Assembly: GCA_047495785.1 (NCBI GenBank)
Contig: JBLDXI010000031.1
Span: forward strand, 1,550,001 to 1,614,000
DNA: 64,000 bases
Origin: Lepidodermella squamata
Taxonomy: Eukaryota; Gastrotricha
Direction of reading: 5' to 3'
Program-made: the position numbers and the translations under genes
Shown here: piece by piece, positions 46,670 through 57,960 of the stretch
How the letters are laid out: every line of letters starts with the position of its first letter
Numbering within the stretch: the first letter of the stretch is position 1
Notes under the pieces: generated by a model
Seen by the model: the letters and a program-made list of their open reading frames with translations, nothing else
Database searches by the model: none
Told to the model about the DNA's origin: nothing

Positions 46670-47250
46670 CCCTCTAAGGCCGGGAACGTGTATACTCAAA
46701 CTACGACTTCTCTCCTTAAATTCTCATACTTTCCGAATTTTGCCGGACTAACGGTTTGGCACAGTTTTAGATAACCATCTGGGCTTCTCAATTCCGAAAA
46801 CCGCATACTCACCGCGTTAATTGCGTAACACAGGTGAGCGCGCAAATCACGCGGTCGTATGCCTTCTGTGTATACTCAATCGGGAATTTAAGCCATTTGA
46901 CTCGATGGGTGCCAGCAAGATTCACTCAGTTTGATTTAAAAAGTTCAAACTAGTGCCAATACAGGTTTCTACTGACGTCCATCATAAATTGGGCGAAAAA
47001 CATAAGTTTGTTGCTTGTTTTAAGATGAAAAATCCCACTTTTTATCGAAATGGGCAATAATCAGATTTGAACAGGTGTTAAGCAACACAGGATTGCGTAA
47101 TACGGTCAGTTCATTGGTAAAAGGTCTCAGATGGATGAGAAGACCATTCGTGAAAAGTTTGGTCAGGTGGCTGCTCCTCATTCTCAAGATACAAGATTTT
47201 TTTCATTTGAGTATACTCAAGTATACTAGGTAGCTGCCGGCCTTAGAGGG
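46670..47250. mobile_element. piggyBac-type MITE (581 bp)
   Basis: TTAA flanks both sides. The termini CCCTCTAAGGCCGG and CCGGCCTTAGAGGG are exact inverted repeats of 14 bp. TTAA targets with CCCT...AGGG ends define piggyBac-type elements. It is non-coding and has GTATACTCAA words near both ends. Confidence 0.9.
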
Positions 47251-47410
47251 TTAATTTTTATTATCGATGGACAATTTATTTTATATTTAAAAAAGAATTT
47301 GACATCGAAAGTAATCATTATGCACACTTTTGCTAAACACGTCACGTGATTTTCTACGCAAACCCGGATAACGGGAGCTTCGAAGCCGCTGCGTCCTGGT
47401 ACGTCTCATG

Positions 47411-49248
47411 GATTTATCTGCCATATGTGTTTTTTCCAATAAAACATGAGTTTCTTCTACTTCAAGCAAACTTCTTTTTAATTAGTACGAATTTTAACAC
47501 TTTAACTGCCCAAATTACGGCAAACGTACCGTTGCGGTCGTAACTAAGTATCGGTATTTCGTATCGACACTAAGTTTCGTTATTTTGTACCGACATTTTT
47601 GCGGTTAGAAAATGCCGGTACTTTGTCACGTCATTGCCGGTATTTAATACCGAATCGAGATTAAAAACTAAAGCACGGGGCACTTATAACAACCGCAAAC
47701 CAAATCATTGATGGGATTTTCAAGCTTCCGACTGAGAAATGGTTTCGGAAACCAAATTAGTGCGCGAATAAACACTGGTTTTGAACAAAACAATATACTA
47801 AATGGAGATAATTATGCTATAATGCGCCTAGTTGAGATGAAATAACCGCAGATCCTTATACATCCATATACACATGGAATATCTTCTTTCGAATTTATAA
47901 TGTTTCGATTGATTTTGCTTTACGACTTTTATTTTACGAGAGGGAAAAAGTCAGATTCGAGCTCCTAAATAACAAGTGATCTACACGGACTCCTTTTTAT
48001 TCTGATCATGAATATTGGGTTACGAATATATCACAACTTCAAAAACAGGTTTTAAGTTGAACATTGATATCTTTAGGCATAGAGCCGCTTCTGGAACAGA
48101 GTCTTATCTCATTTTCGACGAAGCTATAAGCTTGAGTAACCGTAAGTTATCGTTTTAACATTAGGCAGGGGCGTACCTTAAATTAGTATGAATTCAGAGT
48201 GAAGAATGTAATTTTTCGACCAAGAAGCGATAAAGAAAGCTCTAACCGCAGACTTTTTGTTGCAGGACCGATTTTGATTAAGCGCCCCTTTGATCACGGC
48301 TTTGCTATTAGCTGCATTTTTCAAGAGCGGGATGCGGGAACTGGTTCAAAATGAGTGTATCAACGGCTACACCAAAGCTTGGCAGTGTTCCAAACAGGTG
48401 TCCCAAGAAGGTAAACCGAGTCAAAACATTGAAGCCAGAGAAGCCGGGAATGGTTTATCTTTTATCTGGTATGCGCGGCGTTGTTCCTGGCACCATTCCA
48501 AGTCAGCTCCCTAGCGAAAGGCCCCGCTATTAATAGAGCGATACTACCTCCAAGTTATCCTGATATTTTCTGAAGCTAAATGCAGTCGGTTGCGCTGTGT
48601 GATTTAGAGAAAGCTGTTATATTGCTCTCCCGGTAGAACTGTCCATTCACGGTCCGGCCCGTCTTCCACAGCTCACAAGTTCGGAGTGGATCCGAAGTAG
48701 CCAACCTGTTGCCAAGTCAGGTTTTCCCTCAAAAAACTGGTTTTCCGAAAAAACCAGCCAGCAGAAAATGAGCGAATCTCACGCCGACTTTTAATGAAGG
48801 GCTATGGTATACGATGGTCTGATAAAATACCAGCATCATCCACGAAAATCTAAAAAGATTTCAATAAAACTAAACCAAATTCGTTAGCGCTCGAAGTAAA
48901 AAAGTGGTACGGTAGTACTCTTATGTGTGCGTAGTATATTCATGAACAGAACGCGCGCTTTGGCGCAGCGCATAATAGCATAAATGTTACCGCGCGCAAT
49001 ATAATATAATAAAAGTATGGTCAATCAAAGGCAGTTATTATGCCGCAATACCGACATGCAGAACCACGCTGGAGCTCCATAGCTGAGGACACATCTATTA
49101 TAACACCTTTCTACGAGCAATCCCGTGACGGCTAGCAGCTCGTAATCGTAAACTCGTATCATGAAACATTGATCAGATCTTTATTTCACCGAATGAATAA
49201 ACAATAAATAGCACAAATAACCATCTTTCTCACACATCGATGGCTTAT
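47411..49248. other. Right flank of unit A, then spacer; no gene seen
   Basis: The first 85 bases match unit B (58262-58345). A stretch at 47520-47660 has several CGGTATTT/GGTACC-like palindromic words. Short open frames near 48290-48530 have no recognisable domain. Confidence 0.45.
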
Positions 49249-51572
49249 CTAGTTCGTTCCGAAGTAATTTCCCACGAACGTGTCGTTGCAATCGAACACA
49301 AATGAAATGGCTTGAATGAAAACATTGTAATCGTTATTTGGGTTACGTATTGTCACGTCCACGCTCTGAACATCTAGCGGAGATCCGTCACACGGTATGG
49401 TCAGACTCGAACTTTCAGCGATGTCAACTGGCACCGGCCGATGTTCATTCTCGAAAAGAAGCTGAAGACTGTCGTAGGGCGCCTTGTGGACAACTCCGTT
49501 CGATAGTGTAAATTTGGCATCGATGGACAAGTGACCTCGCTTTCCAATCTGTTTAAGTTCGTGCGATATTGCTAGCCGTGGCAATTTGCATAACATGGGG
49601 CCACAAACCACAGATTTGTGTGTTAAATTGTCGAACTTCAAATTCATCGATGAGTTCTGGACAGCAGCAAGCTTGAAAAGCTCGAAATAGTCATTCTTTT
49701 TATTGTGCGGATCGTTGAAGACGGACTTATCGCTGGACAAAATTGCGTCTTCCAATCTGGTGCTGCGCACTCCTCCTGGGGTAACAAATGATCCGAAGCA
49801 TTCGGATTCCGCTGCTTGGCTAGGTAGACTTTGTTTCAGAGGCGTGCTGCCAGCTTCGATGAGTTGTTGCACCGCTCTTCGCATTGATTCGATGATAAAT
49901 TCCGACACCATCAAATGCGCTTGATCACTGGCGTGGCCATGGTCCCGCTGCGATATGTAAATTCCTGAGAAAATAAACAATATAGATACAAAACTTGAGG
50001 GGAATGGAATAGCGCGAATCAAAATTATTCATATACACGTTGCTTAATTAGTTAAAGTAGGGTCTAAATATTTGCACCACTAAAGTGAGGTTTTAGAGCT
50101 TAAGTTTAGCGTCCAGGCTCCAGGCTTTAACTCTTTCGACTCTTCGGGAACACAACGGTCCCCTAAGCTACGCCTATAAGTATATCGGGATTTCGAAAGC
50201 AAATTCACATCATGTTTCGGGCCCTCATCAAAATCGAAGAAGGCGAATCGAACTCTGGGCAGCACCCGTTCGATCCTGCGCGAACGATCATCAAACGAAA
50301 TCAGTGAGTCACTTAAGAGCGGCGGAGACGTTGGATAAACATGTAACATCTGCGGCGAGGCGCCTCGGAATCCCATACTGCTAATAATAGAAATTTACCA
50401 TTTGCTAACTGTTCATAACAATTTGCAATAAAAATGAGTTGTATGAGTATGAGTATGAGCTCTATTAGGAAATGCCGTATTTCAACGAATGGATTAAGAA
50501 AAAGGCCGGTCTTTCGACATATGATTTCGCCGTCGCACTTTAAAGATGCGAGCATCATTTACAACGATAGTTAAGTTTAGTTTTTCTGACAAACAAGTAT
50601 ACCGATTTTGAAACGTTCTATGAGCTCAACATTTCTACTTTTGGCTAATCTGACGGGTTAATTGGTGGTTAATTCCTGATACTTACCTTTCAAATCGGCC
50701 AAATAGCGCTTTGCAATGAGTTCATCGCAGAAAAAGCTCGTCGATCGCACTGTGGTAACATTAGCCGCCCTCGCGAGACGAAAATGAGTGCTCCGCTCAG
50801 GATCCCCGACATCGGAGCAATCAATTAATCCCTCCATCAAAGGCTTGATCGGGAGGAAATCAATATCGATGATGTGGGCGTTCGGCTGCGCAAGAGCTAG
50901 TTTCTTCAGCATCTCGGAATAGCCCTTTTCGAATCGGCCGTCGTCATTTAGCGCATTATCAAGCAGGATCAAATCGACAGAATCGCGGTTCGGAAGCAAT
51001 TCGTCGATGCAAAAAGCAAAGAATATGCTTGGAGTGCCACCGACGGCCAAATTATCGCAAACGACTTCGAAACCGTAAGGTGTAAATGCTGATTTGAGCC
51101 AGTTGCAAACCCTAAGCACGTAGCCTTTCTCCTGTACACAATTTCCAAGTTTTAACAGAAAAATCACAACATCTGACGATTGGCTTACCGGGTCTACAGC
51201 ACGAGGTACCGACGTTGAGCCGCCTAGAACCGCAACAGTGAAAATGCGTTTTTCAGGACTAGCTAGCCAACGATGCTTTGCGGGATCGAATAGTCGTAGA
51301 AGGGCCTCCTGAAGTTTCGTCTGGTCACCGAAATGAGCGATACCGCTGGCATAGAAAGGCTTGTAGATCGAGCTGTACGGATGCGTTTCAAGGTGACGGA
51401 GGAAATATAATGTATCGCTATCGAAGCTTGATGGGTGAGATGGGCGACGCAATTCCATACCTCGTGTCTTTTTCCATGGCAAATTGGCACAGTAATCAAA
51501 GTAGCAAAGCAAAAAACAGGCAGCTGAAAAAACAACGAAGGCGAGTGCTGTAGAAGATTTAAAGAACTGCAT
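49249..51572 (-). CDS. SGNH-hydrolase-like type II membrane protein, copy 2 (SGNH2)
   Basis: Exons 51572-51189, 51131-50687 and 49964-49249 encode 514 aa. The layout matches SGNH1: anchor ALAFVVFSAACFLLCYF, VAVLGGSTSVPRA, DNLAVGGTPSIFF, DLILLDNALNDD and DHGHASDQAH. The last two exons have exactly the lengths of SGNH1 (445 and 716 nt). Intron 1 is 57 nt, a multiple of three, and has no stop, so an unspliced message would add 19 residues in frame. Intron 2 (722 nt) is about 480 nt longer than in SGNH1 and contains an unexplained minus-strand frame (50376-50080). It is the left gene of unit B. Confidence 0.8.
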
Positions 51573-52988
51573 CGAATCTTTCGATAGTATGATGGAAAGT
51601 TCGCTATCGGAAAGAATCGGAAAGAAAGTATTGGTGAATTTCGAGTTATCAGAGTCTTTGGCGCGCGATCATTAAGCGGCGGATTTATATATGTCGTAGC
51701 CTAATAAGCAATTTAGTTGGATTGGGAATCCAACTAGTTGAGGAGCTAGTATATAAAACAATCAAACATAATTATTGCGCAAAACCTCCCTGGAGTGAGG
51801 TGTTTAATGTTAAACAACCAACTACCAACTCGATTGATAGCGGGACGACTCCAAAACTGCCGAAAAATAATAGAAGGAAGCCAAAACAGCCAAACAATTC
51901 AGTCATTTGTTATGGAGTAGTCCCATTTTTTCTTAGCAATTTCGTTCATTCAAAAATTGTTTAATGCTAAGCCATGGTAACATCGGTATCGGCCACCCTG
52001 GAATGCCAATTTCCCTCCACGAAATTGTACCGAATGAACAAATTATTAGGCGGCATATCAGCTGGTAAAGTGCGACTTTGCCCCTTATTTAGTCTTCATA
52101 TAAATTTATTTTCAATTTATAGCATTGTTAGCTCAATTTTCATATTTCATATTTTCACACCATTTTCAGAAACCACCTGGGTGCCGCAGACAAAAATTAC
52201 CGTCAATCGAAAATTAAGGTTGGGGAAAAATAGCACTAAATCGGGATAAAATTCTAGTTAGGAGGTCAATAATATTTTGCATATTTTACAGAATTCTATA
52301 ATAAGCAGATTTGGGCTGGGGGCTGGGGTTGCAATTTTGGCGGGGGCCGTTTAGCCAGCTGGGGTTGGCGATGCGTTGCTGGCTTTTCATGACTCAACGC
52401 GATATGAGCATTCTCCCCTGAGATACCGTTGTCAATTATTGGTATTGAATTGGTTAATATCATTTTCAGGCTAATCTCCCGGAATCTAGGACCAGTTCGA
52501 TAGAAAGAAAATAATGAATAATCCGAAATATTGAATCCCGTGAAAAAAATCGGTTGAACTGGTGGTGGACTGGTTTGGCAATTGAACATGTTTGAGAATT
52601 GTTGACCTTACTTGAAACTACTATCACGTCTCACGTCCCGAAAGCGAATATTTATAGAGGTGTCGCCTGAGGCGATGATCGCCTTCCTCCATTCATGATT
52701 TCAATTTCTTGAAGAATCTGGCGTGACGTTTTACTTAACTTGGCATTTGAAAGTGAGCGCAGTATCCTTTATTCTCATTATCGCACAAACACTGCCGATG
52801 CGGTAAAAGATAAAAGATGAATGAACTGGTACTTACTCTCGATGTTTAAAATGTTACTACATTATTAGCGTTCGACTCGTGCCTCGTGAATAAAAAAATA
52901 CAATTTAATGAGATCGAAAATCCTCACTTTTTATTCGTGACTCATTTTTCAAACCTTTATCTAAAAAAGGTTGTAGGTTGTAACAACA
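51573..52988. other. Divergent intergenic region SGNH2 / GT32-3
   Basis: This is 1.4 kb with no supported gene. In unit A the equivalent gap is only 365 nt and is occupied by the palindrome, so unit A has lost most of it. Confidence 0.5.
51684..51691 (-). promoter_or_regulatory. Candidate TATA box of SGNH2
   Basis: TATATAAA on the minus strand lies about 112 nt before the SGNH2 start codon. Position and sequence fit a TATA box, but there is no independent support. Confidence 0.35.
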
Positions 52989-54609
52989 ATGCACAAGCAT
53001 TTTGGAATAAAAAGCCTTGTATTTCCAACAACTTGCATGCTCGTTCTAGTTGCCATTTTGAATCGCCTCAACGATGACAATTCATTGAAAATTCCATCAG
53101 TCGAGCGATTGCTAGCTTGGAAATCAGCCTCGCTTCTGTGCTCAAACCTCCCTACCTTTGAGGTGAGAAACGGAACTTGGAAGATTCCGAGAATTCTCCA
53201 CCAGTCGTGGAAAAATGAGACCCTGCCAGAGAACTACGCTCGGTACCGACAGACCTGGCTCGACATGCATCCCGGCTGGCAGCACCACCTGTGGACAGAT
53301 GCCGAGAACCGGCTGCTGGTTCAGTGCCACTACTCGTGGCTGCTGCCGTACTACGACGCGTTTCCCGTCGGCGTTCAACGGGCTGATATCTGCCGGCTGT
53401 TGTACATGCACCGTTACGGCGGAGTCTACGCGGATCTCGACACGGAGCCGATGAAAACCATGGACTCGCTGCTGAGCAATTATTCAAATCAAAATGTCAT
53501 TCTAAGTGAGTATTATCAATTCATAGCACATTAAAGTTTACACACTGAAGTCGCTTGGTTCAGCCTACTGGTGAACATTTTGCACGGCACAATATTAGGG
53601 CTAATCGGAGTCATAAAATGCTTGGATAGTTTTTTAATTGTCTCAACGGTTCTAGTTCATAGCCAAAGGATATGAACAAATCTTCTAAATTCAGCAAAAA
53701 CCCCTTGAAAGTATTTGGTGAAATCTGTGGAAAGTTTTATATCGTCGTTGAAGAACTCGGATTTAGGCATGTTTAGGTCAGTTTCATACAAAAATTTGGC
53801 AATTAACAAGTCATTTGGTTTTCTCCCTTCAATCACGTAAAAAACACCGCTTTTTACTTGTCACCAGTCACCATGAAAGTGACGGAAGCAAGCCTTAATC
53901 CGTGTTATTCAACGACGCTAACAATATCTTCTCCGCCAAACGCCAAAAAGTCCGATTCAAATTATTTGAAAGCAAACTGCCAAAAGTTGCTGAAATCAGT
54001 AAAATCGCCAACAACGTACTATACTCGAAGAAACTTCATGATTCAATAACAGGTTATATGAGCGAAGATTACCAGAAGGAGGATAATGTACAAGCAGCTT
54101 GGATTGCGTCGGCGCCCGGGCACCATATCTGGCTTTTAACGGTGCTGAAAAGTTCCTTGTTGATTCAAAGTTTGCCGAAAGCTACAAGGTGAGTATTTGT
54201 AAGGCTTCTTATAGTGAGCGAAAATTTTCAAGTTTTTAGACCTGACTATATTACGGGACCAACGGTTTTATGGGTGGCGCTGGACGACTATTGGCGATTG
54301 TGGAGATCTAAATTGAGCGATGCCAAAATCGGCGCCAAAAGTGTTGCCGAAGGACCTAAAATGATTCGAGACATTGCCATGTTGGAGCCCGGCCTCATTT
54401 TCCCCTACCACTTCTACGACTTCGACAAGCCCATCGGGAAGATTTGCGGTACTCACAGCCCGACGTTCAACGCGACAGCCTGCAAAGCCAGTTTTCCCAA
54501 TGCCTACGTCATTCAATATGCCGGTTATTCGTGGGCAGGAGAATGGAATGGTTTCCTCAAGGCTGCTGGTTTGAAAGAGATTGATTACAATGAGAAAAAG
54601 GAGAAATAA
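52989..54609 (+). CDS. GT32-type glycosyltransferase, copy 3 (GT32-3)
   Basis: Exons 52989-53505, 54053-54188 and 54240-54609 encode 340 aa. It has a short N-terminal anchor (CMLVLVAIL). The GT32 landmarks follow: KIPRILHQSWK, HPGWQHHLWTD, ADICRLLYMHRYGGVYADLD with the DXD Asp pair, and MLEPGLIFPY in the C half. It is the intact sister of the pseudogene in unit A, and shares a nearly identical GC-rich block with GT32-1. Intron 1 is 547 nt. It lies between SGNH2 and P5 and is transcribed toward P5. Confidence 0.87.
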
Positions 54610-55140
54610 TATTATTGAAATTATCTTGAAATAATCCAAGACGTCGGAATAGATTCTTGACATTAAAGAATAATTAACAATATTTGATATACAATCTATA
54701 AATATATGTATACTGTGGAATGAAGAATACTGGAAATGAAAATAAAGGCGTGAAACAACGCAATGCGTGATTTTGTAGTGCTAATGCTAACCTTGCAACA
54801 AAAATGTTCCAGCCGGTGTTGAGCCTGACAATATTGACGTATGTCTATTTGGCCTTCATGTATTATAAATCGCAATTGCAATTTCGAAAATAGCGACAAG
54901 TTTTGTTCGTTAGATAGGCAATTTTGAGTCACCTGTTGAAAAATAATGAAGATTGCGGTTACTAATAATGTGCTGAACTGTCGAACTTAAACTGACTGGT
55001 TCATGCGAGAAAAATAAAGGAGCACTCGTTTTTTAACACCATTCACCATTTATTGGCCACCAATTGCGTCAGAAATTTTTATTATTATGAGCTACCAACA
55101 CCCAGCTAAAGTTAAATTCCACATTCAGAGGATATCAATG
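54610..55140. other. Convergent 3' region between GT32-3 and P5
   Basis: No gene seen. It matches the unit A sequence on both sides of the pogo-type element (33840-34046 and 35365-35620). Confidence 0.5.
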
Positions 55141-57571
55141 TCATATTGCGGGAACAGTTATGTTCAAAAAGTATTTATCGTTCTCTCGATTTGTGATTCT
55201 TTTCAGCCATTCTTCCATCTCAATGAACAAGCGGCGTGATAGGTTCGTCTTGCAAGCTGCATCAGACTCGATAGCTTTTCCTGTCGGATAAATGGTAAGT
55301 ATTTCATCCGGGCTGAGTTCGATTTCTGATAACTTACTTAGCAGGCCTTCGAAACCAGCGAGCCTGATGATCAAGCAGCGGTTGTCGTTGAGCCCAGCTG
55401 AGAAAATCAGACTGTCGAGTGATTCCATGAAAATACCTGCGCCGAATAGAATCGGCTTATATGTTGTCTCGGGAGGAATAGAAAGTGGCACACGAAGCAT
55501 AGTGTCGAGATCTATGAATATCGGCGATGTGACCAGTGCGATTCTGTTGAGTTTCGCATTGATCAATGTTAGTTGAGCAGCATATTCTGTTAAGAGTAAA
55601 TTGAATCTGTTAAACAATATAATTCAATATGCTTCCGGGAAGCCAGAGACTACCCAAAATCCTAAATTTATTTGTATACCACATTAACACAGTACCTATG
55701 AATTTCATGAAATCCTGACAGAACCTACCCCCTGGGCCAGGAACGCCGAACCTGCTGACATAGGTGTGCGTCACCGAGAGGTAGTAGTCACCCTGATAAT
55801 GAACAAACGGAGTGCCACCGCGAAGGAACAAAGATCCCTTAGCAGTCTCGTCGCTACCAATAACAAACATGCAATTGACAAGCTTGGCTTCGTCATCGCG
55901 ATGCGGCATGAACTCGCACTCGATAACGCGCAAGTTGGGTAGGATTTCGTACACCAGGCGTAAGCGGCCATTGAAAACCCAAGGTGACCAGTTTTTCTCC
56001 AGAATAGCAAGCTTCAGCTTTTGGCTAACTCTGATCGAGTAGAGTACGCTGTCGTCCAAAGACCATAGATAAGGTCGCCTAAGTAAACATAAGTCGACTA
56101 AGTAAAGTACACACTTCACCTTAGGGCTTGAAACATTCGACTTCCACCCAGCGAAAATCGACAGCAGAGATGTCAAGATCACATTGCCATTCAGTGGCGT
56201 AACCAGCTGGTTGTTGTGGTTGTTCAAACAACTACCAAAATAAAGACTCAAAAACCCCTCTTCGGCCTATTTTCCCTAGAAAGTGGCTCAAATTACTTAT
56301 AACGTGGAGGAAATGTTTGCAAAATTGCCAAAAAATTTCTCGCTTCGCTCGATAACCCGATAGTTCCGATATTTCCCTGGCAAAATCGCATTCTTCGACC
56401 TTGGATTCTCCAGAGTAAAATGAAAATTTCACTCTGAAATCCACAACAACTACCAAAAATGTTTCCTGGTTACGCTCCTGTTGCCATTGGATGGCATGTA
56501 TCAAACTGAAGTATGAAGTATGAGCAACATTGATATTTGTATGATATTGTACGGGTTTTTTATTTTTTATTCATATCTGAGATTCGTAGCACGAGATGCG
56601 GGCATGTTGACGAGGCGGAGCCGAGTCGACATGACCAAATCCAGAATCCAGATATAAATGAATTACGAGTGCTATATCGTAAAACATTCCATGAGCATGG
56701 GTACTAACACTATATTTTTTGAGCAAATGCTATATTTCTCCTAACTTAGGTTCTCTTGTTTGTTCTGTTCATAGGTCTAGTTTTGGTGAAAAACCATCTT
56801 ACAAAAAACGTTTTCTTGAAAGTTTTCTCTATCAAAAAATTAAGATATGGCTAGATATGGAGAAAGACAATTTCCCGTCAACACACAATATGTCAAAAAA
56901 ACGAAATAATTAAAAATTGCCGTGCAGCTTTACCGTAGTAGCGGCGCATCGTGTTCGTAGTAATGTGCAATCGTAGTAACCAAGAAAACCGTGCCATTCA
57001 GCTCAATGATCCTTGCATCCTCCGGCCCGGTTTCCTTCGGCTCTTTGTGCGGACTAGGAATGCCAACAATGTATCGCGATTTCGGAACCGGGCGTAAATC
57101 CCTATCGAGCTTGATCATGTAAACATAACTGCCCTGGTATGAATTTAAGCTGTCATTGATGCGGTTCCACACTCGAATAGCACATTGAAGTTCATCTTTG
57201 CGCGGCATGCAGGAGGCCTGCATCGGAAACGGCCCCTCGCCAGAGAGCCATTTTTCGGAAGCTCGCTCGTGATCGGCGAACATGTTCCGCACGTGACTTG
57301 TGACCGTTTCCTTGAAATCGAATAGAATCGAAGTTGTAACATTGGCTGACGACTCGCTGATATCGCCACAAGTCTCTCGATTAACATGCGCACCGTTTAG
57401 AGTAAACTTGAAATGGCGGTCGCCTCTCGCCGAAATGACAAATGTTTTGAAAGCATTGAATGAGGAATAGGTTGGAAAATTGCTGTATTGCGTATGTAAA
57501 AGCAGCAGTGAAAGGAATGCTGATACCACATAGAGAATTAATTTCTTCTCTTGGCGGCTACGGAATAACAT
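55141..57571 (-). CDS. Type II membrane beta-propeller enzyme-like protein P5
   Basis: Exons 57571-56934, 56078-55729, 55586-55338 and 55280-55141 encode an intact 458-aa protein. The anchor is LILYVVSAFLSLLLLH (about residues 11-26). Motifs RGDRHFKF, GPFPMQASC, GPEDARIIELNG, KNWSPWVFNGRLRL, RGGTPFVHYQGDYY and AGLNDNRCL appear in order; note NDNR where the other copies have NDNH. Intron 1 (855 nt) carries a hAT-type MITE absent from the P4 intron. It is the right gene of unit B. The exon 2 end has FGVPGPG where P1-P3 have RRLGP. Confidence 0.87.
56192..56480. mobile_element. hAT-type MITE (289 bp) in P5 intron 1
   Basis: The ends are CAGTGGCGTAACCAG and the inverse of CAGGAGCGTAACCAG, with the 8-bp target duplication TTGCCATT at 56184-56191 and 56481-56488. 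The P4 intron reads ATTACCATTGGAT across the same place (about 40418-40430), the empty site. A related left-end fragment lies at 20998. Confidence 0.92.
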
Positions 57572-57714
57572 TATTCTAGAAATATAGAAAATCGTGACGG
57601 ATTATTCGCAAATCAGCTCTGAGCTAAGAACATTCAGTCAAGGATTTACAATTTACCAGCCAAATACTAGCCTCAGAAGATATCGAGAAGAATAGCAAAC
57701 CATATAGAATACAA

Positions 57715-57960
57715 CACCAGAAAAAAATCACCCTAATTTGGGTGATAAGAAATCGGACTTTTAGCTTGTGAAACCCCCTCAATTAGGGCCCTGTGAGTAT
57801 CCTAATTCACGGATTTTCAACATTTATCTGAATTCATGCCCAAAATCACCCTAATTCATGTAGAAAAATTCAGTTTTTTATCTGCGAAAACCATGAATTC
57901 AGATACCGAAACTAAATTCATGCTTTCGGTAGATGAATTAGGGTGTTATTTTTTCTGGTG
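57715..57960. mobile_element. CACCAG-type MITE, copy 2 (246 bp)
   Basis: This matches the element at 27855-28101 apart from one A in a homopolymer. The unit A sequence near 41620 is the empty site (ATACAAAGACACTG), showing a 2-bp duplication. It lies in the P5 upstream region. Confidence 0.92.

Larger units (their letters stand above)
43062..47410. mobile_element. Composite TIR element, 4349 bp, 8-bp target duplication
   Basis: Both ends carry a perfect inverted repeat of 24 bp starting CATGAGACGTACCAGGACGC, flanked by GATTTATC at 43054-43061 and 47411-47418. Unit B keeps the empty site at 58262-58269. It contains a LINE copy and a piggyBac-type MITE. No transposase of its own is recognisable. 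An 8-bp duplication suggests a hAT- or P-type origin. Confidence 0.88.

Noticed and set aside
53858-54192. Open frames in GT32-3 intron 1 that run into exon 2
   Set aside because: They are not conserved in the sister copy, and the GT..AG intron is needed to keep the shared phase.
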